DNA of 64,000 bases, taken from an uncultured Bacteroidia bacterium (GTDB lineage: Bacteria; Bacteroidota; Bacteroidia; NS11-12g; UBA955). Shown here in pieces: positions 30,218 to 38,800 of the stretch; position 1 is the first letter of the stretch; each line of letters starts with the position of its first letter. The position numbers and the translations under genes are program-made. Under the pieces are notes generated by a model that had not been told where the DNA came from, ran no database searches, and saw only the letters and a list, made by a program, of their open reading frames with translations. The stretch covers positions 1-64,000 of the forward strand of contig CALSSY010000001.1 in NCBI GenBank assembly GCA_943789135.1, written 5' to 3'.

Positions 30218-30481
30218 ATGGCAAGAGAAACAAATTTCGTATTCAATCAAACGCCTCAAGTTCTTCAAAAGAAGAAATATTGTCGTTTCAAGAAACATGG
30301 TATCAAGCACATTGATTATAAAGACAAAGATTTCTTGTTGAAATTCATCAATGAGCAAGGTAAAATTTTACCACGTCGTATCACCGGTACTTCTTTGAAG
30401 TTCCAGCGTAAAATTTCAGTAGCAGTTAAACGTGCTCGTCACTTGGCTTTATTGCCATATGTAGCCGACGGTCTAAAATAA
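30218..30481 (+). CDS. rpsR: 30S ribosomal protein bS18
   Basis: An 87-residue protein with the signature [19 protein letters not shown] and [32 protein letters not shown]. It binds 16S rRNA as a heterodimer with bS6. In the solved Flavobacterium johnsoniae ribosome, bS18, bS6 and bS21 hold the 16S 3' tail and hide the anti-Shine-Dalgarno. That matters because the next gene, rplI, has a strong Shine-Dalgarno. Confidence 0.97.
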   Translation: MARETNFVFNQTPQVLQKKKYCRFKKHGIKHIDYKDKDFLLKFINEQGKILPRRITGTSLKFQRKISVAVKRARHLALLPYVADGLK

Positions 30482-30483
30482 AA

Positions 30484-30489
30484 AGGAGG
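30484..30489 (+). promoter_or_regulatory. Strong Shine-Dalgarno AGGAGG before rplI
   Basis: AGGAGG sits eight bases ahead of the rplI ATG (30498), directly after the rpsR stop. I found no comparably strong site before the other starts examined in this window. Confidence 0.85.
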
Positions 30490-30497
30490 ACATCATC

Positions 30498-30938
30498 ATG
30501 AAAGTTATCTTAAAAGAAGACATTAAAAACGTAGGTTATAAAGACGATGTTGTGGAAGTAAAAGATGGTTACGGTCGTAACTTCTTGATTCCTCAAGGTA
30601 AAGCTAAATTGGCTTCTGAAGGTGCATTGAAAATGCTTGCTGAAGATATTCGTCAACGTGGTTTTAAAATGGACAAGTTGAAGAAAGATGCTGAAGCACT
30701 TTCTGAGAAGTTAGAGGGTTCTACTATCACAATCGCTACAAAAGCCGGTTCTACCGGACGTATTTTTGGTTCGATCACTACACTACAAATTGCAAATGCC
30801 TTAAAGGATAAAGGATTTGAAGTAGATCGTCGCAAAATTGTAACAGATGATATCAAAGAACTAGGCACGTATGCCGCTAATGTGAACCTTTTCAAAGACA
30901 TCACAGCTAACATCAGTATTGATGTAGTTGCTGAATAA
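30498..30938 (+). CDS. rplI: 50S ribosomal protein bL9
   Basis: A 146-residue large-subunit protein with the N-terminal signature KVILKEDIKNVGYKDDVVEVKDGY and a long central helix joining to the C-terminal domain (TIATKAGSTGRIFGSITT). Third gene of the S6-S18-L9 operon. Its start has an AGGAGG site, unlike its neighbours, so its translation may follow a different mode. A terminator follows directly. Confidence 0.97.
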   Translation: MKVILKEDIKNVGYKDDVVEVKDGYGRNFLIPQGKAKLASEGALKMLAEDIRQRGFKMDKLKKDAEALSEKLEGSTITIATKAGSTGRIFGSITTLQIANALKDKGFEVDRRKIVTDDIKELGTYAANVNLFKDITANISIDVVAE

Positions 30939-30960
30939 TTGTTTGGTTATTGTTGTTGTT

Positions 30961-30989
30961 AAAATGGCTGCCTTAAAAGCAGCCATTTT
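30961..30989 (+). terminator. Terminator of the rpsF operon
   Basis: Arms AAAATGGCTGC (30961-30971) and GCAGCCATTTT (30979-30989) pair perfectly around CTTAAAA, followed by more T residues. Confidence 0.87.
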
Positions 30990-31003
30990 TTATTTGTAGT
31001 TAC

Positions 31004-31011
31004 TACCTTTG
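31004..31011 (+). promoter_or_regulatory. -7 box TACCTTTG seven bases before the RND transporter
   Basis: A full TAnnTTTG match ending seven bases before the ATG at 31019. The terminator of the previous operon fills the place where a -33 TTG should lie. Confidence 0.45.
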
Positions 31012-31018
31012 TGCGCTC

Positions 31019-33382
31019 ATGATTTGGAATCGACTGGCTAATTTTATATTAAACAAACGAACATATTTTGTTTTCGGTATACTAGCATTTACTGCCGTCA
31101 TGGCATATTTTGCCAGTACCGTGCAGCTCGAATATGGCATGCAGAAACTGGTTCCTTCTAGTGATCCAGACATGAAGGTGTACCAAAAGTTCAAACAAAA
31201 GTTTGGAGAAGACGGAAATAAATTGGTGTGTGCTTTTGATGCTCCAAATCTTTTTCAATTGCCGTTTTATAGCGATTTACATCAAACGATAGACTCACTA
31301 AAAACGGTAAAAGGAGTAATAGGGGTTCTAAGTCCGGCTTCCGCCTTTCATTTTAAATTAGATTCTCAGGAATATCTGCGCATGGTTCCGATTGTGGAAT
31401 CACTCCCTAAAAGTCAAGATGAACTTGATACCAAAGCAGACTTGTTTAAAAAGCTGCGTTTTTATGATGGGTTGGTTTACAATCCAGAAAGTAAAGTTGC
31501 CTTGCTTATTATAATTCTAGATGGTAAGGCTTTAGACAGTCCCGATAAGGTTAAATTAATTGAAGATGTTTCAGGATATTTGAATGGATTTGGTTTGCGT
31601 CAAAATCGAGAGATGCATCTAAGTGGTTTGCCTTATGTGAGATACAGGAATAGCACCACGGTGAAAAATGAAATTCTACTTTTTACAATTTGTGCATTTC
31701 TCGTAACGGCATTACTGATATTCTTGCTTTTTAGAAGTGTAAGTACGCTCTTGGTCTCGTTATTATTCATCACGATTGGGGTATTAACGATGTTGGGGAT
31801 CACAGGTATTTTTGGATTTAAACTGAATATTTTATCGGGTACTTTACCCCCCTTATTGGTTGTTGTAGGCGTACAAAATACCATTTATTTGATCAACGCA
31901 TATCACGATCAATATCGCAGGCTTCAGAATAAAGGTGTAGCCTTAACACGCATTATTTCGCATGTTGGAGTAGCTAATTTTCTCATAAATTTTACTACGT
32001 CGGTTGGATTTGGAACCTTTTACTTTACGCACACCATTATTTTGGAACAATTTGGAATCGTAGCGTTTATAACAATCAACTTACTGTTTTTCATCAATAT
32101 TATTGGAGTTCCCATTTTTACTCCTATTTGCCTCCGCCAAGTTTAAAACAAACGAAGCATTTAGATAATAAACGGATCACACGTTTTTTAACATTGGGTA
32201 GAGAATATGGTATTCAATCGCAAACGGAGAATTTTTTATTGGTTTTCGTTATTCACCATATTAGGTACCATTTTCTTGTTACGATTGCGTCCTCTAGCAT
32301 TTATGGTGGATGATATTCCTCATAAATCAAAAATGTATCAAGATTTGGAGTACATTCAAAAACATTTTAATGGTGCTATGCCGTATGAAATATTGGTAAC
32401 TTCTTATGAGGAAGGTGCTGCTACGGAAGTTGCTATGTTGACAAAAGCCAGACGCTTGCAAAGGGCATTGTCAGATTTTCCGCAATTGTCAAAACCAATG
32501 TCTCTGGTAGAGGTTATTTCTGCAGCCAATCAAGCGGTTCATGAAAACGATCCCAGATATTATCGCATTCCATCATCGATGGAATTGGGTAAGCTTGCCA
32601 TGAAGATGCCGGCCAATAATAAAAATACTAATGGAGGATTGTTAAAGGGTTTGATCGATTCTACGGCTACACAAATGCGCATTAGTTATCAAATGCAGGA
32701 TGTTGGATCGGTATCAATGGATTCCCTAAATCAACAAATACAACAAATATCAAAGGAGATTTTCCCCCCGGATGAATATAATGTGCGTATTACCGGTACA
32801 ACTCCAATATTTCTGAAAGGAAATGCATTTTTATACGATAGTTTAATTCGGGCAACATTTTGGTCCTTGCTTATAATAAGTTTGACGATGACCTTCTTAT
32901 TCCCTAGTTGGCGTATGGTTTTGATTGCAATCATTCCGAATTTTACTCCGTTGATTTTTACGGCTGGAATGATGGGTTATTTGGGAGTTCCCTTGAAGCC
33001 AAGTACGATCCTTATATTCAGTATTTCTTTTGGAATTACTGTAGACAGTACCATTCATTTTGTGAGTACATTCCGGAGAGAGATCATTCAGAATTTACGA
33101 CCAGTTAGGATAGCACTTTCACGCACCATTCAAGAGGTTGGTCATAGTATGGTATACTCCGCAATAGCGGTATGCTCAGGATTCGCAATTTTTATTTTGT
33201 CGGAATTTCAAGGAACCCAATCTTTAGGTTGGCTTACCGGGATGACCATTTTAGGCGGTATGGCTGCAAATCTTCTGTTATTGCCCGCGTTAATTCTTGC
33301 CTTTGAGAAGTTTATCAATCCAAGAATTGAGTTGCGCGAATCTATGTTGGATTTCCCTGAAGAGGAAGAACCCTTGAATTAA
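31019..33382 (+). CDS. RND/MMPL-family transporter, two apparent frameshifts
   Basis: About 787 residues with the duplicated RND plan: one N-terminal helix (about 13-31), a periplasmic loop, then a bundle of five to six helices (about 220-375), and the same plan again in the second half (helix near 405, loop, bundle 605-770 with STILIFSISFGITVDSTIHF). The frame leaves near 32130 and returns near 32205. The middle stretch reads SYLPPPSLKQTKHLDNKRITRFL-like family sequence in the other frame, so the two shifts compensate. It resembles the MMPL/sterol-sensing-type exporters of Bacteroidota; the substrate is unknown. Confidence 0.86.
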
Positions 33383-33394
33383 GTGGTATCCTTA

Positions 33395-34375
33395 TTAAAG
33401 TAGTTGGTTACATCCTCTTATGTCGGCATAATCAAGTCGCCCCAATACTTCAAATTCCCCTTGGGCATTCATTTTCCCTAAATCATCGGTCGCTATAAAC
33501 GGGCAACTGTGATAGTTCATGAGGTCAATGATACAAATTCTGCCTGTTTTACCTGTCTCAAGAAATGTATAAGGGTCGGAAGGATCTTGAATCATTACGC
33601 GCATCCAACTTGGACATTTGAACCAACCACTTTCATTTGCGTAGGCCTGAGAACACAGTTCGGTCATGCCGTATTCCGAATGAATGTGGATTCCTGGAAA
33701 AGCTTTTTTAAGGATTGAGTAAAGTTCCCCTCGAATTTGTTCTTTCCCATGGCCTTTCATACCTCCAGTTTCCACAATTTCAACGCAGTTCCAATCGATA
33801 TTATTTGAGATTTTACTCAATTCGAGTAAGCCGAAGGTTACTCCGAATAACAGAATGCGTTTTCCGTTTTGTGTGAGATATTCTAAATCAGATACAAGGG
33901 ATTTGAAATCGCGGTTGTAAAATTTCCCATCGCCAATTTCGTTTTGCATTAAATGCTGCACCATATGAATTAGTCCAGATCCAGTGCGATCTAAATAACT
34001 AGGCAATAAAGCGGCGAGGTAATCAAATTTTTGACCCTTAAAATAATGGTGAAACCCAAAGGTGAAACTATCAATATAATCACGCTCTTTATAGATGTAG
34101 TGTTGAGATCTTTCAGAACCAGAGGTTCCGCTTGATGTAAACATCAACTCATGCGTATTGAAGGCGCTTACTTTGTGTGTTTTGAATATTGAAATAGGCA
34201 AAAAGGGTATATTTTCGACTTTATTTACATTTTCGTCGGATTTACCCAATAAATCGCACCATTGAGCGTATACATTATTGTGAACGGACTGAAATTGATA
34301 CACTTCCAAAGCGAAATCATTAAATTTGGCATTAGTGAGAGGTAAATGGTTCCATATATCGTTTGGATTTATCAT
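33395..34375 (-). CDS. LuxE/PaaK-like acyltransferase (acyl-protein synthetase family)
   Basis: An adenylate-forming-enzyme relative of about 326 residues. Recognisable are the Ser/Thr/Gly-rich loop MFTSSGTSGSERSQHYIY (phosphate binding), ETGGMKGHGKEQIR, HSEYGMTELCSQAYA and a C-terminal LGRLDYADIRGCNQLL. LuxE homologues activate fatty acids; in non-luminous Bacteroidota their role is unsettled. The ATG at 34375 fits the first conserved residues (INPNDIWNHLPL). Its 5' end overlaps the divergent lipoprotein gene. Confidence 0.85.
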   Translation of the reverse strand: MINPNDIWNHLPLTNAKFNDFALEVYQFQSVHNNVYAQWCDLLGKSDENVNKVENIPFLPISIFKTHKVSAFNTHELMFTSSGTSGSERSQHYIYKERDYIDSFTFGFHHYFKGQKFDYLAALLPSYLDRTGSGLIHMVQHLMQNEIGDGKFYNRDFKSLVSDLEYLTQNGKRILLFGVTFGLLELSKISNNIDWNCVEIVETGGMKGHGKEQIRGELYSILKKAFPGIHIHSEYGMTELCSQAYANESGWFKCPSWMRVMIQDPSDPYTFLETGKTGRICIIDLMNYHSCPFIATDDLGKMNAQGEFEVLGRLDYADIRGCNQLL

Positions 34376-34874
34376 TTCAGGAGTTTTGTTCCTATGTTCA
34401 TGCAACTACGACAAAGGTACAACTTCTCTTGCGCCCAATTTAGAGTTGATTGCCGAAAATAGAATCGTGAATTTGGAAATGAACTACGATAGTTTGATTC
34501 AGTTTCGATTTTTCTATGAGGATGTTGACGGGGATATCGGGTTGGATGAAGGCGATACTTTAGGCGATTTTGCTTTCGGACGCCCTAATTTTTATAATTT
34601 CTTTTGTTATTTATACGCTTTAGAAAACGATACATGGGTTACGGTAGTAAATCCGTTCAATACCTCGGAGAATATGAGTTTTCACGAACGATTTCCAAAT
34701 TTAACACCTTCAGGAAGCGACAAAAGATTAAGTGGAGAGTTGGAGTTGAATATTCCAGCTAGACCCAACGGACTGCTATTAGATACAGTTCGATTTGAAA
34801 TGCAACTTGTTGATAGATCCCTACATAAAAGCAATATATGTTCGAGCAAAGAAATCATACTAAAACATCCGTAA
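34335..34874 (+). CDS. Lipoprotein of unknown function
   Basis: About 179 residues from GTG 34335. The N-terminus (RGKWFHISFGFIISGVLFLCSCNYDKG) is a lipoprotein signal with the lipidated cysteine most likely in CSCN. A Ca-binding-like acidic run (EDVDGDIGLDEGDTLGD) follows, then beta-rich sequence ending near the stop. No clear family; small Bacteroidota lipoproteins of this shape are common. No ATG is available in frame, so GTG 34335 (or TTG 34326) is used, meaning it overlaps the divergent LuxE-like gene by about 41 bases. Confidence 0.72.
   Translation: MRGKWFHISFGFIISGVLFLCSCNYDKGTTSLAPNLELIAENRIVNLEMNYDSLIQFRFFYEDVDGDIGLDEGDTLGDFAFGRPNFYNFFCYLYALENDTWVTVVNPFNTSENMSFHERFPNLTPSGSDKRLSGELELNIPARPNGLLLDTVRFEMQLVDRSLHKSNICSSKEIILKHP
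34412..34438 (-). promoter_or_regulatory. Candidate promoter of the LuxE-like gene
   Basis: Minus strand TTG (34438-34436), 16 bases, TACCTTTG (34419-34412). The spacer is shorter than usual. The site lies inside the lipoprotein coding region, about 36 bases before the ATG at 34375. Confidence 0.5.
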
Positions 34875-34915
34875 AGTCATATAAAATCAATATTTTCGCA
34901 CTTCTTAATAGTGTA

Positions 34916-35479
34916 ATGAAAATTCGCCTCCCTTTTTATCGGCTCTTTTTATTCTTGGCTATGCTTTGGACAGCAGATGGTGAAGCTCAAAGATTGAGTT
35001 TAGCCTATGTGGATTCAGATTATATATTGAATCGTATGCCTGAATATCAATCGGCTCAACAGCAATTAAACGAGTCTGCTGTTGCTTGGGAAAAGGAAGC
35101 CTTAGACATGGAAACTACATTGGTTCAAATGCAACGGGATTATTCTGCTGAGGAAATTCTTTTAACCACAGAACAAAGGAAGGAGCGCAAAGAATCAATC
35201 GAGCAACAGGAAAAAAAATTAATTACTTTCCGACAAGACAAGTTTGGCACGGAAGGTGCATTGTTTAAGAAAAGAGCACAATTGGTCAAACCCATACAAG
35301 ATAAAATGTTTGAAGCTGTACAAGCCGTTGCTAAGGCCCAAGGTCTTGATTATATATTCGATAAAGCTTCGGGTGTACAAATGTTATATGCCAACCCACG
35401 TTACGATAAAACCTTCGAGGTTATGGAAGAACTCGGCATTCCCCTCACAGAAAACGAATCAAAAAAAGAAAATAAATAA
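34916..35479 (+). CDS. OmpH/Skp-family periplasmic chaperone, first copy
   Basis: About 187 residues with a signal peptide (FYRLFLFLAMLWTADGEAQ). The family motif LAYVDSDYILNRMPEYQSAQQQL opens the mature protein. A long coiled coil (about 45-125) forms the tentacle and a small beta domain (LVKPIQDKMFEAVQAVAKAQGLDYIFD) the trimer body. Skp-like proteins carry unfolded outer-membrane proteins. I take the ATG at 34916. Six bases separate it from the second copy. Confidence 0.9.
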   Translation: MKIRLPFYRLFLFLAMLWTADGEAQRLSLAYVDSDYILNRMPEYQSAQQQLNESAVAWEKEALDMETTLVQMQRDYSAEEILLTTEQRKERKESIEQQEKKLITFRQDKFGTEGALFKKRAQLVKPIQDKMFEAVQAVAKAQGLDYIFDKASGVQMLYANPRYDKTFEVMEELGIPLTENESKKENK

Positions 35480-35484
35480 TACTC

Positions 35485-35994
35485 ATGAAAAACATCATTC
35501 TCGGAATTTCACTCCTTTTATTTGGGATGTCTACCGCTTTCGGACAATCAAAAATTGCGTATGTAAACACGCAAGTTATCATTGATACGCTTCCAGCTAA
35601 AGATACAGCAGAAATGGCATTGGCCAATCTTGCGAAACAGTACGACGAGTCTATTCGTAACTTGCAAATGGAAATCCAAGGCAAGCAGAAGGAATACGAA
35701 GCGAAAATCAAAGGTGGAGCTTCTCAAGCACAATTGGAATTGCTACAAAAAAGCTACGAGCGTTTGGTTCAGGAATATCAAATGACCGAACAAACAGCTA
35801 ATCAAGAAATTCAAGCGCGTCGTGCACAATTGTTGCAACCCATCGTTGAAGATGTAAGAGCTGCAATTGGTCGCGTTGCCAAGTCAAAAGGTTACGATTC
35901 CGTTATCGACAATTCTGCCGGATTGGTGGTTTGGACAGCTGATGACAAGAACGATATTACCGCAATGGTAATATCTGAAATGACTAAAAAGTAA
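35485..35994 (+). CDS. OmpH/Skp-family periplasmic chaperone, second copy
   Basis: A 169-residue paralogue of the preceding gene, with signal peptide (IILGISLLLFGMSTAFGQ), KIAYVNTQVIIDTLPA, a coiled coil and the terminal LLQPIVEDVRAAIGRVAKSKGYDSVID. Tandem OmpH genes followed by murI are a familiar Bacteroidota order. The commonly preceding bamA is not present here. Confidence 0.92.
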   Translation: MKNIILGISLLLFGMSTAFGQSKIAYVNTQVIIDTLPAKDTAEMALANLAKQYDESIRNLQMEIQGKQKEYEAKIKGGASQAQLELLQKSYERLVQEYQMTEQTANQEIQARRAQLLQPIVEDVRAAIGRVAKSKGYDSVIDNSAGLVVWTADDKNDITAMVISEMTKK

Positions 35995-36014
35995 TCAGAT
36001 AAAATAGTTCTTTG

Positions 36015-36045
36015 AGCGGTTGTCTCTTTAACGGAGACAACCGCT
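36015..36045 (+). terminator. Terminator after the OmpH genes
   Basis: Perfect 12-base arms AGCGGTTGTCTC (36015-36026) and GAGACAACCGCT (36034-36045) around a seven-base loop, followed by TTTT. Confidence 0.9.
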
Positions 36046-36116
36046 TTTTGCTTAAAATAAACGGAATCGAAGGCGCTATTAATTATCAATAGAATACCTA
36101 AAAAAACCGATCGCAA

Positions 36117-36932
36117 ATGGGGAAAATAGGAATTTTTGATTCTGGATTTGGTGGACTAACAGTCTTAAGGGCGATAATGGACATGTTGCCTCAATATTCC
36201 TATGTTTACCTAGGAGATAATTCGCGCGCACCCTATGGCGATAGGTCCTTTGACGTGGTTCATGAATACACCTTGGAATGCACGGAATGGTTGTTCAATC
36301 ACGATTGTGATTTGGTCATTCTTGCGTGTAATACGGCTTCTGCAAAGGCGCTTCGTCAAATCCAACAAATTGACTTACCTAAGCGAGCAGATTCCAAACG
36401 CGTTTTAGGAGTGATCAGACCAACAACCGAACAAATAGGTCATTACACAAAAACGGGTCACATAGGGGTTGTGGGTACTAAAGGTACAATTGCATCAAAT
36501 TCCTATGGGATTGAAATAGAGCATTATTTCCCTGATATACAAATTCATCAAGAAGCCTGCCCAATATGGGTGCATTTGGTAGAAAACGAATTGGTGGGTA
36601 CACCGGGGTCTGATTATTTCGTTCAATATCATCTTGAGCATCTTTTTAAGGCAAATGCACCTATTGATACCTTGTTATTAGCCTGCACGCATTATCCTTT
36701 ATTGTATTCTTCTATCGAGAAATTCTTGCCCAATAATGTTCGGGTTATCTCCCAAGGTCCATTGGTTGCGGAGAGTTTGAAACAATATTTACACCGTCAT
36801 AGTGAATTTGAGTCTCGACTTTCAACCAAAGGAGGGATTGAGTTTTATACTACAGATTCCAATGAAGTTTTTGACCTAAGAGGAGGTCGTTTCTTTGCCG
36901 AGGATATCGCATCTCAAACCATTCACCTCTAA
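36117..36932 (+). CDS. murI: Glutamate racemase
   Basis: Provides D-glutamate for peptidoglycan. The catalytic cysteines are C71 (ILACNTASA) and C190 (LLACTHYPLL), with IGIFDSGFGGLTVL at the N-terminus. The length, 271 residues, is typical. A terminator separates it from the OmpH genes, although it is commonly their neighbour, so it may have its own promoter in the 71 bases between. Confidence 0.96.
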   Translation: MGKIGIFDSGFGGLTVLRAIMDMLPQYSYVYLGDNSRAPYGDRSFDVVHEYTLECTEWLFNHDCDLVILACNTASAKALRQIQQIDLPKRADSKRVLGVIRPTTEQIGHYTKTGHIGVVGTKGTIASNSYGIEIEHYFPDIQIHQEACPIWVHLVENELVGTPGSDYFVQYHLEHLFKANAPIDTLLLACTHYPLLYSSIEKFLPNNVRVISQGPLVAESLKQYLHRHSEFESRLSTKGGIEFYTTDSNEVFDLRGGRFFAEDIASQTIHL

Positions 36933-36982
36933 ATTTTCTGTTTTTATTGTAATTCGTATACAGCGCTTACAAATAGTGTATG

Positions 36983-36990
36983 TAATTTTG
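36983..36990 (+). promoter_or_regulatory. -7 box TAATTTTG four bases before uvrC
   Basis: A full TAnnTTTG match that ends four bases before the ATG at 36995. No -33 TTG at normal spacing. Confidence 0.4.
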
Positions 36991-36994
36991 TTTT

Positions 36995-38800
36995 ATGGCA
37001 CCTGATTTCCTTAGAGATAAAATTCTTGGGCTTCCCGAGAAACCGGGTGTATATAAATATTTTGATAAAGAAGGTGTAATCATTTATGTAGGTAAAGCAA
37101 AAAATTTGAAACGTCGAGTTTCGAGTTACTTCACCAAAAATCACGATGACTTTAAAACGACCATTTTAGTTAGGAAAATTGTCGCACTTGAATATACAGT
37201 GGTGGATACTGAAATGGATGCTCTTTTATTAGAGAATTCCCTGATAAAAGAGTTTCAACCGAAATATAATATCAATCTAAAGGACGATAAGAGTTACCCG
37301 TATATCAAAATAACTAAAGAGCGGTATCCTAAAGTTTTTCCAATTCGAAACTTGGTGAAAGATGGCTCGGAGTACTTTGGCCCCTATGCAAGTATTAGAA
37401 TTATGCATACGGTTTTAGACTTATGTCAGAAATTATATCCCACGAGAAATTGCAATTTGAAAATGACTCCGACGGGGATTGATGAAGGCAAGTACCAAGT
37501 TTGCTTAGAATTTCATATCGGAAATTGCAAAGGTCCTTGTGTAGGTAATCAAAGTGAATTGGCTTATCAAGAAAGTATTCAGCACATTAGACACATTCTG
37601 AAGGGACATTTAGGCGAGGTTAAAACACACCTTAAAGACTTGATGCACGAATCGGCTGAAAATTTAAGATTTGAAGAAGCACAACAATACAAAGACAAGT
37701 TAGACCTTCTTCAGAAATATCAAAGTAAGAGTACGGTAGTGAGTCCAACAGTTGGTGATGTAGAAGTTTATTCAATTAGCAGTACAGATAAATTAGCCTT
37801 CGTTAATTTTTTAAGAGTGAGTCAAGGAATCATTGTTATTTCTAGAAATATTGAGGTTCGAAAGAAAATTGATGAACCAGAAGAAGAGATTTTAGTGCAT
37901 GTAATTGGGGAAATGCGCAATCATTATGGCGATGAATGCAGAGAGATGATCACAGCAATAGCCATTGATTGGCCCGATGACAAAGTGATTCTTACCCATC
38001 CCAAAGTAGGGGACAAAAGAAAACTTTTAGATTTGAGCATTAAAAATGCGATGCTCTATCGTCAAGAAAAATTACAACAATACGAGAAGCTTAATCCACA
38101 AATTCGGGTTGATCGTCTGATGGAGCAAATGAAAAACGATTTGCGCCTTACCGAGTATCCCGTTCATATAGAATGCTTCGATAATTCGAATTTTCAAGGA
38201 GCCTACCCGGTTAGTGCCTGTGTCGTTTTTAAAGATGGTAAGCCCTCAAAAAACGATTATCGACATTTTAATGTAAAAACGGTTGACGGCCCTAATGATT
38301 TTGCTACCATGAAGGAGGCAATATTGCGTCGATATGGCAGATTGCTAAGTGAAAACCAGTCTTTACCACAATTGGTAGTGGTGGATGGCGGAAAAGGACA
38401 ACTAAGTTCGGCAGTAGAGGCTTTACAGGAATTAGGGATATACGGGAAATTAGCAATAATTGGAATTGCAAAGAGGCTGGAAGAACTTTACTATCCCAAC
38501 GATCCATTACCCTTGTATATTGATAAAAAAAGTGAAACACTGAAGGTAATCCAGCACATGCGTGACGAAGCCCACCGGTTTGGAATTACCCACCATCGAC
38601 AAAGAAGGGACAAAGGGACGTTAAAAACAGCTTTAACAGAAATACCCGGTATTGGTCCTGCTAAGGCGAAATTATTATTGAAAGAGTTCAAAAGTGTAAC
38701 ACGTGTTAAGACGGCATCAGTGGATACCCTTACTCCAATTGTTGGTAAGGCAGCAGCGGATATTATTGTTCAATTCTATCAAGGAGATACAGGAATATGA
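36995..38800 (+). CDS. uvrC: Excinuclease ABC subunit C
   Basis: Makes both incisions in nucleotide excision repair. GIY-YIG domain at about 18-95 (GVYKYFDKEGVIIYVGKAKNLKRRV), UVR helix near 215-235 (AENLRFEEAQQYKDKLDLLQ), RNase H-like nuclease (ECFDNSNFQGAYPVSACVVF, LVVVDGGKGQLSSA) and a C-terminal helix-hairpin-helix (LTEIPGIGPAKAKLLLKEF). At 601 residues it is complete. It overlaps pabB by four bases. Confidence 0.97.
   Translation: MAPDFLRDKILGLPEKPGVYKYFDKEGVIIYVGKAKNLKRRVSSYFTKNHDDFKTTILVRKIVALEYTVVDTEMDALLLENSLIKEFQPKYNINLKDDKSYPYIKITKERYPKVFPIRNLVKDGSEYFGPYASIRIMHTVLDLCQKLYPTRNCNLKMTPTGIDEGKYQVCLEFHIGNCKGPCVGNQSELAYQESIQHIRHILKGHLGEVKTHLKDLMHESAENLRFEEAQQYKDKLDLLQKYQSKSTVVSPTVGDVEVYSISSTDKLAFVNFLRVSQGIIVISRNIEVRKKIDEPEEEILVHVIGEMRNHYGDECREMITAIAIDWPDDKVILTHPKVGDKRKLLDLSIKNAMLYRQEKLQQYEKLNPQIRVDRLMEQMKNDLRLTEYPVHIECFDNSNFQGAYPVSACVVFKDGKPSKNDYRHFNVKTVDGPNDFATMKEAILRRYGRLLSENQSLPQLVVVDGGKGQLSSAVEALQELGIYGKLAIIGIAKRLEELYYPNDPLPLYIDKKSETLKVIQHMRDEAHRFGITHHRQRRDKGTLKTALTEIPGIGPAKAKLLLKEFKSVTRVKTASVDTLTPIVGKAAADIIVQFYQGDTGI

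Noticed and set aside
30653..30913. Open frame antisense to rplI
   Set aside because: A shadow of a highly conserved ribosomal gene, with no promoter or family match.
32128..32313. Separate small gene in the RND linker region
   Set aside because: Its first part is the transporter linker in another frame (LPPPSLKQTKHLDNKRITRFL) and its end is out-of-frame shadow.
36940..36982. TGTAA/TTACA inverted repeat before uvrC as an SOS box
   Set aside because: Five-base arms with a 14-base spacer do not match a known LexA site.
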